From Isosphaeraceae bacterium (GTDB taxonomy: Bacteria; Planctomycetota; Planctomycetia; Isosphaerales; Isosphaeraceae), in contig JAJPJC010000303.1 in NCBI GenBank assembly GCA_021324445.1, positions 1 through 61,334 of the forward strand: 61,334 nt of DNA, written 5' to 3'. Under the pieces are notes generated by a model. It ran no database searches and had not been told where the DNA came from. It saw only the letters and a list, made by a program, of their open reading frames with translations. Positions 8,542 through 16,979 of the stretch are shown one piece after another (the stretch's first letter is position 1; every line of letters begins with the position of its first letter). Made by a program: the position numbers and the translations under genes.

Positions 8542-9711
8542 GTGACTGACCCACCGATGCCCCGACGCTCCACCACGCGATCCCGAGCCCGGTCGACCGC
8601 CGCACCGCAGCCGGCGGCGCCCGCCAAGTCAACTCCTCGGCTCGGCCGGGCGCGCCGGAGGTGGATCCTGGCCGGTGTGGGCGGAGTGGCGGTCGGACTC
8701 GTCCTGTTCCTCATGGGCAAGGTCCGCCCCGAGTCGCCCGCGCGGCTGCGGGCCGAGGCCGAGTCGGCGGCGCGCGCCGGGGACTGGGCCACGGCCCTCC
8801 AGCGCTGGCGCGCGCTCAACGCGACGGAGGCTGCCCGGGGTGCCACCCACCTGGGGGAGGCCCGGGCTTGCCTGGCGTTGGGCCGGGCGGCCCAGGCCGA
8901 GCGGAGTCTGCGCCGGGCAATCGCGGTCGAGCCGGCCAACCCCGAGCCCTGGCGGCTCCTGCTGCAAATCCTCTGGGTCGAGGACCGCCCCCTGGAAGCC
9001 CAGCAACTGGGCTGGGAGGCCCAGGCCCGGGTGCCGCCGGAGTCCCGACGCGACCTGCTGCGCGAGCTGACCCTGGCGCTGCTGACCGACTTACCCGACG
9101 AGTGGGTCCGGACGAGGCTCCAGCGTTGGATCGAGGCCGACGCCGGCGACGTCGACGCCCGGGTGGCGCTCTTGCAGCGGATCGCGGCCCAGCCGCGCGC
9201 GGCCGACCCCGACCGGGCCGTCCGGCTGGCCGAGCTTGAGGCCCTGCTGGCCGACCACCCCGACCATCTCGGCGTGCGCGAGGCGCTGGTGACCAGCCTG
9301 GCCGACGCGGGCGAGCCCGATCGCGGGCGCACCGTCCTCGACGGCTGGCCCCCAGCACACCGCGACGCCCGCTACTGGCGCTTGCTCGGCCGCTGGGCGC
9401 TCGAATATGACCACCAGCCCGAGCAAGCCGTCGCCGCGTTACGCCACGCCCTGGCCGACCTGCCCCAGGACTGGCGCTCCTGGTCTCGCCTCGCCCGCGC
9501 TCTGCGGATCCTGGGCCGCGACGGCGAGGCCCTCCAGGCCGCCGAAACCGTCGGCCGCATCCGCGAGGTCCTCGACCCCAGGACCCTCGGTCCCCGACTC
9601 GACGCGGACGTCAACCACCTCGATGATCCGGCCGCACTCCGCGACCTGGCCGAGCTGTGCCAGCGCGTCGGTCTCACCCACCTCGCCGACGCCTGGCGGG
9701 CATCAGAATAG
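8542..9711 (+). CDS. Membrane-anchored TPR-like helical repeat protein
   Basis: The 389-residue protein has a basic, Ala/Pro-rich N-terminus and one transmembrane helix at about residues 39-58 (WILAGVGGVAVGLVLFLMG). The remainder is an all-helical tetratricopeptide-like solenoid with recurring units such as ALGRAAQAERSLRRAIAVEP, PEQAVAALRHALADLPQDW and GRDGEALQAAETVGRI. The likely topology is a cytoplasmic N-terminus with an external repeat domain acting as a protein-interaction scaffold. No enzymatic motif is visible. The start at 8542 abuts the upstream inverted repeat, so that hairpin could affect initiation; an ATG further in (MPRRS) is an alternative. Confidence 0.7.
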   Translation: MTDPPMPRRSTTRSRARSTAAPQPAAPAKSTPRLGRARRRWILAGVGGVAVGLVLFLMGKVRPESPARLRAEAESAARAGDWATALQRWRALNATEAARGATHLGEARACLALGRAAQAERSLRRAIAVEPANPEPWRLLLQILWVEDRPLEAQQLGWEAQARVPPESRRDLLRELTLALLTDLPDEWVRTRLQRWIEADAGDVDARVALLQRIAAQPRAADPDRAVRLAELEALLADHPDHLGVREALVTSLADAGEPDRGRTVLDGWPPAHRDARYWRLLGRWALEYDHQPEQAVAALRHALADLPQDWRSWSRLARALRILGRDGEALQAAETVGRIREVLDPRTLGPRLDADVNHLDDPAALRDLAELCQRVGLTHLADAWRASE

Positions 9712-10207
9712 TGGTCCTTTGGTCCGTGGTCCGTGGTCCGTTGTTCGCTTCGCGGGCTGACGAGCCTGATCCGCGAACGACACGGCACTCGAAGCGGGGC
9801 AGCGACGACGCACGGGAGCGGCAGCTCCGACCACGGACAACGGACAAGAGTTGCCAAAGAGGAGCGCCCGGTGTCGGCCCGCAACACCTGTCGCAAATGC
9901 GACCTAGGTTGTCACCTTGGCGGGGCTGCCTTGTTATGATTGATAAGTGAGCGATGGGCTCCTTCGGGAAGGCTCTCGAACGGCGCAGCGCCTTCACGTC
10001 ATGACGGCGGGAGCGGGGGCGGGAATCACTCTCAAAGCCGCCCGATGCCGGCCGCTGGCCGATCACTTGAGGATCAAGATGATGCCCTCTCGGATTCCCC
10101 ATGGATCGATCCCTCGGCCGGCTTGGCGATCGGGCTGGGACCGCGCAGACGGTGCGCGCCCGACAACCGCGGCGGGCCTCCCGGCCGAGGGTGTGCGGCT
10201 GGGGTTG
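9712..10207. other. Intergenic region with ggtccgtggtccgt direct repeats
   Basis: The first part carries a tandem ggtccgtggtccgtggtccg run at 9720-9740 and a partly complementary gaccacggacaacggac at 9829-9845, a low-complexity pair often scattered through planctomycete genomes. The frame of the next gene is open back to 9947, but the 87 extra residues (Arg/Pro-rich, no family) do not look like protein, so I treat 9947-10207 as leader. Confidence 0.5.
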
Positions 10208-11176
10208 ATGGCCGAGCCGCTGGGCCCGGCGCGGCACGTGCTCCTGGTCGAGCCCTCGCCGACGGAGCGCGCGCGGTTGCGCAGCGAGCTCACGGCCGGC
10301 CAGATCGAGGTCTCCGAGGTGAGCGACGTGCTGGCGGCCGTCGAGCTGGTCCCGATCCTCCAGCCGGCCCTGATCCTCTGCCAGATGCGCCTCCCGGGCT
10401 GGAGCGGCCTGGGCTTGATCCGTCACCTCAAGGAGGACCATGCCGCCCGCTCGATCCCGGTGATCCTCTACAGCGACTTTGCGACCGTGGAGGAACGCGT
10501 CCGGGCCTTCGACGTGGGGGCCGTCGACTTCCTGGCGCCGCCACCCTCCGGCGCCGAGCTCGTCGCCCGGGTGCGGGCCGCGTTGCGGGTCCGCCATGCG
10601 ATGACAGTCCTGGAGCGGCGGGCGCACCGCGACGGCCTGACCGGACTGGTCAACCGGGTCGCGCTGGAGGACCACCTCCATCGGGAATGGAATGCCTGGC
10701 GGCGCCACGGTGCCCCGCTGGCCGTCCTGATCGCCGACCTGGACCATTTCAAGACGATCAACGACACCTACGGTCATGTCGCCGGCGACGAGGTGTTGTG
10801 TCAGGCGGCCGAGGTGCTCTCCCGATCGGTACGGGGGAGCGACCTCGCCGCCCGTTACGGCGGCGAGGAGTTCGTCGTCGTCGCCCCCGACTGCCCACTT
10901 GAGGCCGCGGTGACGCTCGCCGCGCGGTTTCGCGCCGGCCTCGCCGAGGTCGCGATCCCTGTGCCGGGCGCCCCCATCACGGTCACCGCCAGCATGGGGA
11001 TCGCCGGCACCAGCGAAGCCAACCTGGGCAGCCCTGGTGACCTCCTGCGCCAGGCCGACCAGGCGCTCTACCAGGCCAAGCGGTCCGGCCGCGATGCCAT
11101 CGCCGTTTATGACCCGGCCGGGGGTGGCCCCTCCCTCGTCGTGGCCGCCGGAGACCGCCTCGTGGCAGGCGGCTAG
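10208..11176 (+). CDS. Diguanylate cyclase with degenerate receiver domain
   Basis: This 322-residue protein has an N-terminal receiver fold (HVLLVEPSPTERARLRSEL to about residue 125) and a C-terminal GGDEF domain with DGLTGLVNRVALEDHL, FKTINDTYGHVAGDEV and the signature GGEEF near residue 218. GGEEF variants are usually active in making cyclic di-GMP. The receiver lacks key residues: the phospho-acceptor Asp is Gln (LCQMRLPG, near residue 58) and the conserved Lys before Pro is Pro (DFLAPP). Control is therefore probably not by phosphorylation. I chose ATG 10208 (MAEPLGPARHVLLVE) because upstream codons do not look coding. Confidence 0.85.
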   Translation: MAEPLGPARHVLLVEPSPTERARLRSELTAGQIEVSEVSDVLAAVELVPILQPALILCQMRLPGWSGLGLIRHLKEDHAARSIPVILYSDFATVEERVRAFDVGAVDFLAPPPSGAELVARVRAALRVRHAMTVLERRAHRDGLTGLVNRVALEDHLHREWNAWRRHGAPLAVLIADLDHFKTINDTYGHVAGDEVLCQAAEVLSRSVRGSDLAARYGGEEFVVVAPDCPLEAAVTLAARFRAGLAEVAIPVPGAPITVTASMGIAGTSEANLGSPGDLLRQADQALYQAKRSGRDAIAVYDPAGGGPSLVVAAGDRLVAGG

Positions 11177-11409
11177 TGTCGCTGGCCAAAAGTCTTGCAA
11201 GAAATCCTGATGGGCCGCGGATTATCGCGGAGAGACGCGGATCAGAAAGGAATTCGATCCGCGTGAATCCGCGGGCCCAGGGCCGGAGGCCGGGGAGATC
11301 CGCGGCTGGATGACTCTCTGGGAAACAGAGTGGGAATCCCTTTCATGACTATTGGCCAGACGCACTCGGGGCAAGTGACGAGGAGAGGATGTCTTCGCGA
11401 CTCGGCCGA
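11177..11409. other. Short intergenic region
   Basis: It contains imperfect repeats built on atccgcg (for example around 11217-11310), with small hairpin potential between two genes that converge. A terminator role is possible, but I see no clear stem followed by a T tract. Confidence 0.35.
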
Positions 11410-12255
11410 TCAGTACGTGTACTGTCCCTGAAAGGCGAGGAACTGGTCATACATGGGGTCGGTGGGAAGCCCCTGGAGCCTCCGCATCTGCTGGTCGGCG
11501 AGCCAGTTCTCGAACGCCAGGACGGAGCTATTGGCCTGGAACCATGGGACATAGTTGGCGAGCAGGCCATTCCGCGCCAGCCAGGCGAGGAAGGCCTCTC
11601 GTCGGCGATGTTGTCGCGCGCGCTCTTTCTCCAGGGCCTGGCGGACCGCCTTCGACTCGGTCGTGGACTTCTTCGCCGACCTGGCCTGACTGGCCATCGC
11701 TCGCCCCCGCATGGTTTGCATCTCCCGAGTCGACGACTGCACCGTCGAGGCCCCGTGAGTGGCCGCGGCCGACTTGCCGTTCTTCGGCTGATGGCTGGTC
11801 GCGGCGGACGCGCCGTTCTTCGGCTGATGGCTGGTCGCGGCGGACGCGCCGCCCGTCGCCGAATGGCTGGTCGCCGACCCTGGCGGGGCGGTCGACAGCG
11901 ACCGGATCGCGGTCGTCGTCTTGGGCGAACCGCGCAAACTCGACCTTGCCTGATGGGGTGCCACCTTCTGCATGCCTGGCTGGCCCTTCGCGGCGGCTTG
12001 CCGCCTGGCCTGCTGCTGGAGGCGTAGCTGCTGCATGTAGGCCTCTTGCATCATCATTTGCTGCATCATGTTGAACTGGTTCATCAACGGATGCTGCATC
12101 CCCGGGTGCTGCTGGTGCGGCATTCCGCCGTGCACCGGGCCGGGATGGTGGGGCATTCCGCCGGACGGGGCGGCCCGGCCCCCATGGTGTTGGGCGCTCG
12201 CCGTGACGGGGAGAACCAGGACGGCCAGGACCAGGACGCTGGGCGCAAATCGCAT
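11410..12255 (-). CDS. Secreted Met/Gln/His-rich protein with internal repeat
   Basis: The start at 12255 is supported by an AAGGAG box 8-10 bases upstream and gives MRFAPSVLVLAVLVLPVTASAQ, a clean signal peptide. The mature 260-residue protein starts with an H/G/M/Q-rich region (MPHHPGPVHGGMPHQQ, then MMQQMMMQ), followed by a Ser/Thr/Lys-rich linker with a perfect tandem repeat of SAATSHQPKNG, a highly basic helical stretch (KAVRQALEKERARQHRRREAF) and a conserved-looking C-terminus (FLAWLARNGLLANYVPWFQ). The His/Met richness could bind metal ions, but this is speculation. No family recognised. A palindrome lies about 150 bases upstream. Confidence 0.7.
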   Translation of the reverse strand: MRFAPSVLVLAVLVLPVTASAQHHGGRAAPSGGMPHHPGPVHGGMPHQQHPGMQHPLMNQFNMMQQMMMQEAYMQQLRLQQQARRQAAAKGQPGMQKVAPHQARSSLRGSPKTTTAIRSLSTAPPGSATSHSATGGASAATSHQPKNGASAATSHQPKNGKSAAATHGASTVQSSTREMQTMRGRAMASQARSAKKSTTESKAVRQALEKERARQHRRREAFLAWLARNGLLANYVPWFQANSSVLAFENWLADQQMRRLQGLPTDPMYDQFLAFQGQYTY

Positions 12256-12395
12256 CGGCCGACTCCTTGAAGTGGGGAAGACCTTCGGGGAAAACCGGGT
12301 GGTCGACGCGAAGGAGACGTTGGGAAGCCGGACCACTTGCGCGCTTTTTGCGAATTCGCGCGGATCTTCCCCGCGCCCGGGCCACGAGTGGGCCT

Positions 12396-12447
12396 GTGGG
12401 GCAGCCGCCCTCGGCTGCCTTTTGCCCGCCGAGGGCGGCTGGCCCAC
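12396..12447. repeat. Palindromic element, 20-bp arms
   Basis: The arm gtggggcagccgccctcggc at 12396-12415 pairs with 12428-12447 with one mismatch around a 12-base loop. The core cagccgccctcggctg recurs at 25783-25798, just upstream of the UDP-glucose dehydrogenase start, so this is a dispersed repeat. It sits between the sigma factor stop and the upstream region of the secreted protein, and could act as a transcription terminator or mRNA stabiliser. Confidence 0.65.
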
Positions 12448-12504
12448 ACGGCTGCCTGGCCGCCTGGATGGTGCTCAGCGGAAGGAAAAATCGGTCCGCG
12501 GCCT

Positions 12505-13941
12505 TCAGACGCTCCCGGCCGGGCCGATCTGGGTGAAGGCGGCGAAGAAGATGGGCCGGAGCCGGGCATCGAGCCAGGGCTGGCTCAGCACCCAGGCGAG
12601 ATTCTTGCGGAACTGGCCGTCGCCCAGGCCGATGATCCGGGAGTCACACCGGGTCAAGGCCAGGGCTCCGGCGAGATTGTAGAGGACCTGGGCAATCTCA
12701 AATGGCAGGGAATTCTCGCGACGGGCTCCGCCCCGTGCGTCCGTTTCCGCGCCGGCGCCTGCGCCCGCGCGCTTGGCCGCCCGATGGACCCGCTTGGCGA
12801 ATGTCTTGAGCCGCTCGAACACGAGTTTCAGCTCCTCCGGCGGGAGGGAGGACAGCGGCGGCCGCGACCCGTCGACCAGCCCGCGCAGATTCAGCGGCAG
12901 CGCGGCGGCGCGGGGCTTCCTGGTGAGCGAGCTCGACGGCCACGAGCCGCGGATCACCGCGGCCACGGCCGGTCCCACGCTCTCCAGGTCCTCCAGGTAT
13001 TCGGCCAGGGGCATCTCCAGCCAGAACCCCAGGAGGATCCGTAGCTCGTCCTGGAGGATCTCCGGGGTGACCGGCGCCTCGGGGCGATCGCTACCGGTCG
13101 ACCCCGCCGCCAGGTCCAGCGACGAGCCGGGGGACGTCTCCACACCGGGCGTCGGGTCCAGGAGGAAGGCCAACCAGAGCCGGTTGTTCTTCGAGTCGCG
13201 GAGGATCTCCAGCAGCTCCTGGAACCGTTGCTCGGGGGTCAGGTTCTCGGTCGGGTCGGCGGGGATCAGGGCCGGCAAGATGCGGCGGAAGACCCGCTTC
13301 ACGGTCGTCATCCGGTTGTCCAGGAAGACGGGCCCCTGGCCGGGGAACATCGCCAGGAGCTGGTCGCGCGTCTTGGGCGATCGCCCGGGGATCAGCGGGG
13401 CGAGGACCAGCTCCTCGAAGATCATCCAGAGTTCGGACTTCCCTTCTTCGAGCAGATGCTTCCGCACCCGGCTGACCGTCAGGTGCAGCACGCTCAGCGC
13501 ATAGAATTCGTCGGCGTCAAACGGCAGGTCGTCCGGGTCGTTCGGGTGGGGGTCAGCCGGTTCCTCGACCTCGAACGCATCGGCTCGCTCGGGACGCCGC
13601 CGGATCTTGCGGTACTCGTCCAGGGCATGGTGGCGTGCGGCGACGTAAAGCCAGTTGCGGAACCGCCCCTCGAGCGCGGGCCGATTCGCCAGGAAATCGC
13701 GCTCATACATCTTCAGGAAGAAGCTCTGCGCCACGTCGTCCGCCCGTTCTTCCCCGACGAAGGGCAGTAATCCCAATGCCGCGCGGATCGGGGTGTAATA
13801 CGCCCGCAGGAACCGATCCCACGACTCGAAGTTCTCGGCGACCGTTGAGCGGAACATCCGAACATCCTCCGGGCGATCCAGATGCGCGACGGTCCGGAAC
13901 CGCGGCACCGGTGGCGGGAACCCGTCCGGGCATGGCTTCAT
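12505..13941 (-). CDS. ECF sigma factor with long C-terminal extension
   Basis: The N-terminal part is a sigma70 region 2: DRFLRAYYTPIRAALGLLP, ADDVAQSFFLKMYERDFL and GRFRNWLYVAARHHALDEY. Region 4 seems to lie near SVLHLTVSRVRKHLLEE to TVKRVFRRIL but is highly divergent. A further 270 or so residues follow, with acidic and basic blocks, ending FRKNLAWVLSQPWLDARLR. ECF sigma factors normally have about 190 residues; this has 478, so the tail may be an embedded regulator replacing a separate anti-sigma factor. I chose ATG 13941; an in-frame ATG at MFRSTVAEN would shorten it by 28 residues. Upstream codons are open but do not look coding. Confidence 0.75.
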   Translation of the reverse strand: MKPCPDGFPPPVPRFRTVAHLDRPEDVRMFRSTVAENFESWDRFLRAYYTPIRAALGLLPFVGEERADDVAQSFFLKMYERDFLANRPALEGRFRNWLYVAARHHALDEYRKIRRRPERADAFEVEEPADPHPNDPDDLPFDADEFYALSVLHLTVSRVRKHLLEEGKSELWMIFEELVLAPLIPGRSPKTRDQLLAMFPGQGPVFLDNRMTTVKRVFRRILPALIPADPTENLTPEQRFQELLEILRDSKNNRLWLAFLLDPTPGVETSPGSSLDLAAGSTGSDRPEAPVTPEILQDELRILLGFWLEMPLAEYLEDLESVGPAVAAVIRGSWPSSSLTRKPRAAALPLNLRGLVDGSRPPLSSLPPEELKLVFERLKTFAKRVHRAAKRAGAGAGAETDARGGARRENSLPFEIAQVLYNLAGALALTRCDSRIIGLGDGQFRKNLAWVLSQPWLDARLRPIFFAAFTQIGPAGSV

Positions 13942-14135
13942 TCCCAAAGACGTCCCATTCTCATCCAACTTGCGCCGAACCGCGAGGAAAAAACTCGGAC
14001 ACCGAGTCACCGGCACGCACCGCGCGACGGTGCGGATCTCCCGTGGACCGAAATCCCACTTCCGTCCCTGATGGGCGCCCGGCGCGCATTCTCGTAGAAT
14101 GGTCCTGGACCTCAACGGATTGGAGACGAGCCCCC

Positions 14136-14384
14136 ATGCGACCGGAAGAGCTTCGCGACCACCTCCGCAGACGACCCTTCCAGCGATTCCGCCTCATCCT
14201 GACCGACGGCCGGATGTTCGAAGTCCGCCATCCCGAGCTGGCGATGGTCGGCCGCAGCACCGTGGCCATCAGCCTGGCGCGACCCGGCGATCCCGAGCCG
14301 GTCGCCGACCGACTGATCACGGTCCCCCTGGTGGACGTGCTGCGCATCGAGCCGGCCGGGTCCACGCCGGCACCTTCGGCCTAG
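14136..14384 (+). CDS. Short conserved-type planctomycete hypothetical protein
   Basis: The 82-residue protein starts at an ATG preceded by a GGAG box and reads RPEELRDHLRRRPFQRFRL, then LTDGRMFEVRHPELAMVG, and ends with a beta-rich segment (LITVPLVDVLRIEP). Small proteins of this layout are common in planctomycetes, but I know no function. It is divergent from the sigma factor and 44 bases ahead of the peptidase gene, so those two may be co-transcribed. Confidence 0.7.
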   Translation: MRPEELRDHLRRRPFQRFRLILTDGRMFEVRHPELAMVGRSTVAISLARPGDPEPVADRLITVPLVDVLRIEPAGSTPAPSA

Positions 14385-14428
14385 GGCGGGCAGGCACCCG
14401 GAGTCTTCCCCACCACGAGGACAGCGAC

Positions 14429-16117
14429 GTGACCGGCACGAGTCGGGGCAGGCCAGCGCGGGGACGTCGCCTGCCACGGCTGGCGACGGTCGTCTTCATC
14501 GCCGCCGTGAGCGGGACGGCGCTGGTCTTTCAAAGGCCGCCCCGGGCGCTGCCGACCGATTCCCCGCCGGAAGTGTTCGCCGCGGGCCGGGCGCTGCGGC
14601 ACGTCCAGGCGATCGCGCAGGATCCGCACCCCCTGGGCTCGGCCGCGGAGGAGCCGGTGCGCGCCTACATCCTGGCCGAGCTGAAGGCCCTGGGCCTGGA
14701 GCCGGAGATCCAGCAGCCCCGCGACGCCCGCCCGCCGGGTCCCGAAGCGCGATCCGACCCGTCGCGGCGCGACGTGCGGAACATCCTCGCCCGGCGCCGC
14801 GGCTCGGGCCCGCCCTCGAAGAAGGCGGTGTTGCTCTCGGCCCATTACGACTCGGTGACGCGCGGACCGGGGGCCGGCGATGACGCGTCGGGCGTGGCGG
14901 CGATCCTGGAAACCCTCCGCGCCCTCCAGGCCGGCCCGCCCCTGGAGCGCGACCTGATCGTGCTCATCAATGAAGGCGAGGAAGCCGGCCTCCTCGGGGC
15001 CGACGTCTTCGCCGAGGACCACCCCTGGGCCAAGGACGTCGGCGTCGTGCTCAACCTCGACGCCCGGGGGAACGCCGGCCCGTCGTACATGTTCGAGACC
15101 AGCGACGGCAACGGCTGGCTGATCGAGCAGCTCGCGCTGGCATTGCCGCATCCGATGGCCACGTCGCTGACCATGGCCGTCTATCGACTCCTGCCCAACG
15201 ATACCGACCTGACCATCTACAAGCGCCACGGCATGGCGGGATTGAACTTTGCGTTCGTCGAGGGACTGTCCTACTACCACTCGCCCGAGGATATCCCCGC
15301 GAACCTGGATCCGCGGACGCTCCAGCATCAGGGGGAGAACCTCCTGGCGATGACCCGGCACCTGGGCCGGCTCGACCTTGACGACGTCCGGCGCGGCGAT
15401 GTCGTCTACACCTCGCTGCTCCAGCAACTCGTGGTGATCTACCCCCAGACCTGGGTGCTCCCCCTGATGGGAGGCGCCGTGCTGGCCTACGTCGGGGTCA
15501 TGATGCTCGGCATCGCGCGGGGCCGGATTCGCCGCAGTGAGGTCGTCGCCGGCTTCGGGATCTTCCTGCTGGCCATGCTCGCGGCGGTCCTCGCAGTCGG
15601 CGGCTTGTGGAGCGTCCTGAGCGACCGCCTCTACCGGATGGGCGTGATCGTGTTCCGGCCCGACCTCGGCCATGGGTCGGGCATGCTGGTCTCTCGCTTC
15701 GACATCGCGCTCTTGACGGGCTTCGCGGTCCTGGCGGTGGGAATCGTCGTGGTGATCTTCGTCGGGTCGGGTCGCCGATGGTCGCTGGAGGGGCTCGGCC
15801 TGGGCGTGCTGGGCTGGTGGCTGGCGGTCACCGTGGCGGCCTCGGTCTGGCTCCCCGGCGCGAGCTATGCGTTCGTCTGGCCGTTGCTGGCGATCCTGGC
15901 CGGCCAGGCGGTGGCGTTCACGGTCACACAGGGAGGGATCATCGCCCTGCTGGCTTCCTGGCTGGGCGCCGTCCCGCTGCTGGTCATCCACCTGATGATC
16001 CTGCCCGGGATCTTCCATGGCTTGAACCTGCGGATGGCCGGCCCGCTGATGATCCCGGTGGTGCTCGTCGCCGCCGCGCTGGTGCCGCTGGCCAGCCAGG
16101 TCCTGAACCGACGTTAG
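14429..16117 (+). CDS. M28 family zinc aminopeptidase with C-terminal membrane domain
   Basis: A GTG start at 14429 with a GAGG box gives a 562-residue protein. A signal anchor lies at about residues 16-32 (LATVVFIAAVSGTALVF). The M28 peptidase domain spans about 50-310, with the metal ligands in SAHYDSV and GAGDDASGVAAIL, the catalytic Glu pair in LINEGEEAGLLGA, the next ligand in LNLDARGN and the last His in YYHSPED. From about 340 to the end are seven or so hydrophobic helices, like the membrane-bound Fxna/ERMP1-type M28 members. It probably trims peptides on the outer face of the cytoplasmic membrane; the substrate is unknown. Confidence 0.88.
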   Translation: MTGTSRGRPARGRRLPRLATVVFIAAVSGTALVFQRPPRALPTDSPPEVFAAGRALRHVQAIAQDPHPLGSAAEEPVRAYILAELKALGLEPEIQQPRDARPPGPEARSDPSRRDVRNILARRRGSGPPSKKAVLLSAHYDSVTRGPGAGDDASGVAAILETLRALQAGPPLERDLIVLINEGEEAGLLGADVFAEDHPWAKDVGVVLNLDARGNAGPSYMFETSDGNGWLIEQLALALPHPMATSLTMAVYRLLPNDTDLTIYKRHGMAGLNFAFVEGLSYYHSPEDIPANLDPRTLQHQGENLLAMTRHLGRLDLDDVRRGDVVYTSLLQQLVVIYPQTWVLPLMGGAVLAYVGVMMLGIARGRIRRSEVVAGFGIFLLAMLAAVLAVGGLWSVLSDRLYRMGVIVFRPDLGHGSGMLVSRFDIALLTGFAVLAVGIVVVIFVGSGRRWSLEGLGLGVLGWWLAVTVAASVWLPGASYAFVWPLLAILAGQAVAFTVTQGGIIALLASWLGAVPLLVIHLMILPGIFHGLNLRMAGPLMIPVVLVAAALVPLASQVLNRR

Positions 16118-16119
16118 CC

Positions 16120-16180
16120 CATCCGTTCCAGGTTCTGGCATCGTCCCGCGCCCGAGTGTCCGTGCCAAGAATACTCCACC
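16120..16180. repeat. 60-bp intergenic repeat, copy A
   Basis: It shares the order (c)ccgttccaggtt, gcatcgtcccgcgccc and ccaa...ccaccg with copies at 19075-19134 and 20137-20197. It lies between the stop of the peptidase gene and the stop of the minus-strand gene at 16182, and is followed by two copies of gtatcctggtc (16187 and 16210). Confidence 0.6.
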
Positions 16181-16181
16181 G

Positions 16182-16622
16182 TTAGCAAGTATCCTGGTCA
16201 GTCCCTTGACGCCGGTATCCTGGTCTCCAGTTAACCCGTTCTTCCGGCGGGAGTTCACACCAGCACGTCCGTTCACGCCCCCTCCCGAGCGTCTGGTACT
16301 TTGCGAGGATGGCACTCATCTTCCGCTCATCACTCCGATCTCGTGCGAACTCGTCGAAAAGCCTCTCAAGCGCCTGGAACTTGTCCGAGCCTGTATCCTC
16401 GCGAACTATGATCTCCGACCAACCCGACCTCACGCACGAGTCGAGTGTCACGGCCAACCATTCGCGGAAACCCCGAAAACCGGTATCCTTAAGATCGGGA
16501 CGAAGCTCTGTCATGGCAAAGTCGTATCCATCTAGAAATGCACATGCGATGGCGAAATCCTTGACACCGACGTACATCGCAGGGCGCTTGCAGACGTTGG
16601 CTCGCATCTGACGAAAGGGCAT
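16182..16622 (-). CDS. Hypothetical protein, 146 residues
   Basis: No family recognised with confidence. The N-terminal part reads MRANVCKRPAMYVGVKDF, then AIACAFLDGYDFAMTELRPD and GFREWLAVTLDSCVRSGWSE, an alpha/beta pattern with a conserved-looking RPAMYVG motif seen in some uncharacterised immunity-like proteins. The last 30 residues are basic. Start choice is uncertain: two adjacent ATGs lie at 16625 and 16622 and another at 16607. It is the first of a run of minus-strand genes separated by repeats. Lower G+C than its neighbours suggests a foreign origin. Confidence 0.55.
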   Translation of the reverse strand: MPFRQMRANVCKRPAMYVGVKDFAIACAFLDGYDFAMTELRPDLKDTGFRGFREWLAVTLDSCVRSGWSEIIVREDTGSDKFQALERLFDEFARDRSDERKMSAILAKYQTLGRGRERTCWCELPPEERVNWRPGYRRQGTDQDTC

Positions 16623-16726
16623 CATGGAACACCGCGAATCTGGTACGGCTACTCTGCCGACCATTTCAAGCGAAAGCTCATCAGCGTCCGCAGGGGAGCC
16701 TGCACTTATGTAACATCTCTTCTCTG

Positions 16727-16957
16727 ATCGACTCGTTACATTTCAAGGTTGACGTAAGTCCCTGAGCCGCTCAGCAGGGATCGACGATCCGCCCGCCATA
16801 TTCAGGCCTTACACTTTCTCGCCTAAGAGATGGCACCCCGACCAACCCCTCCATCCGCCACAATCGTAACTCCCCCCAATCCGCACAGCAATCGTCCCAA
16901 TCACGAGGGGTCCGAGCCCCTGAGCGACCAAGATCGACTCCGACGTCGGCCTCGACC
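16727..16957. repeat. Long direct repeat, copy 1
   Basis: This 231-base stretch is similar, at roughly 80 percent or more by eye, to 22691-22930 in the same orientation. Both begin atcgactcgttaca and share gacgtaagtccc, gatccgcccgccat, caatcgtcccaat and ggtccgagcccctgagcg. No coherent reading frame is kept between the copies, so it is likely a non-coding repeat or a very decayed gene. It accounts for the gap between the genes at 16622 and 16980. Confidence 0.75.
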
Positions 16958-16979
16958 AAGGCGGCCGTGATCAACCTTA

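Noticed and set aside
9947..10207. Extended N-terminus for the GGDEF protein
   Set aside because: The extra 87 residues are Arg/Pro/Ala-rich and unrelated to any receiver domain; the receiver begins right after ATG 10208.
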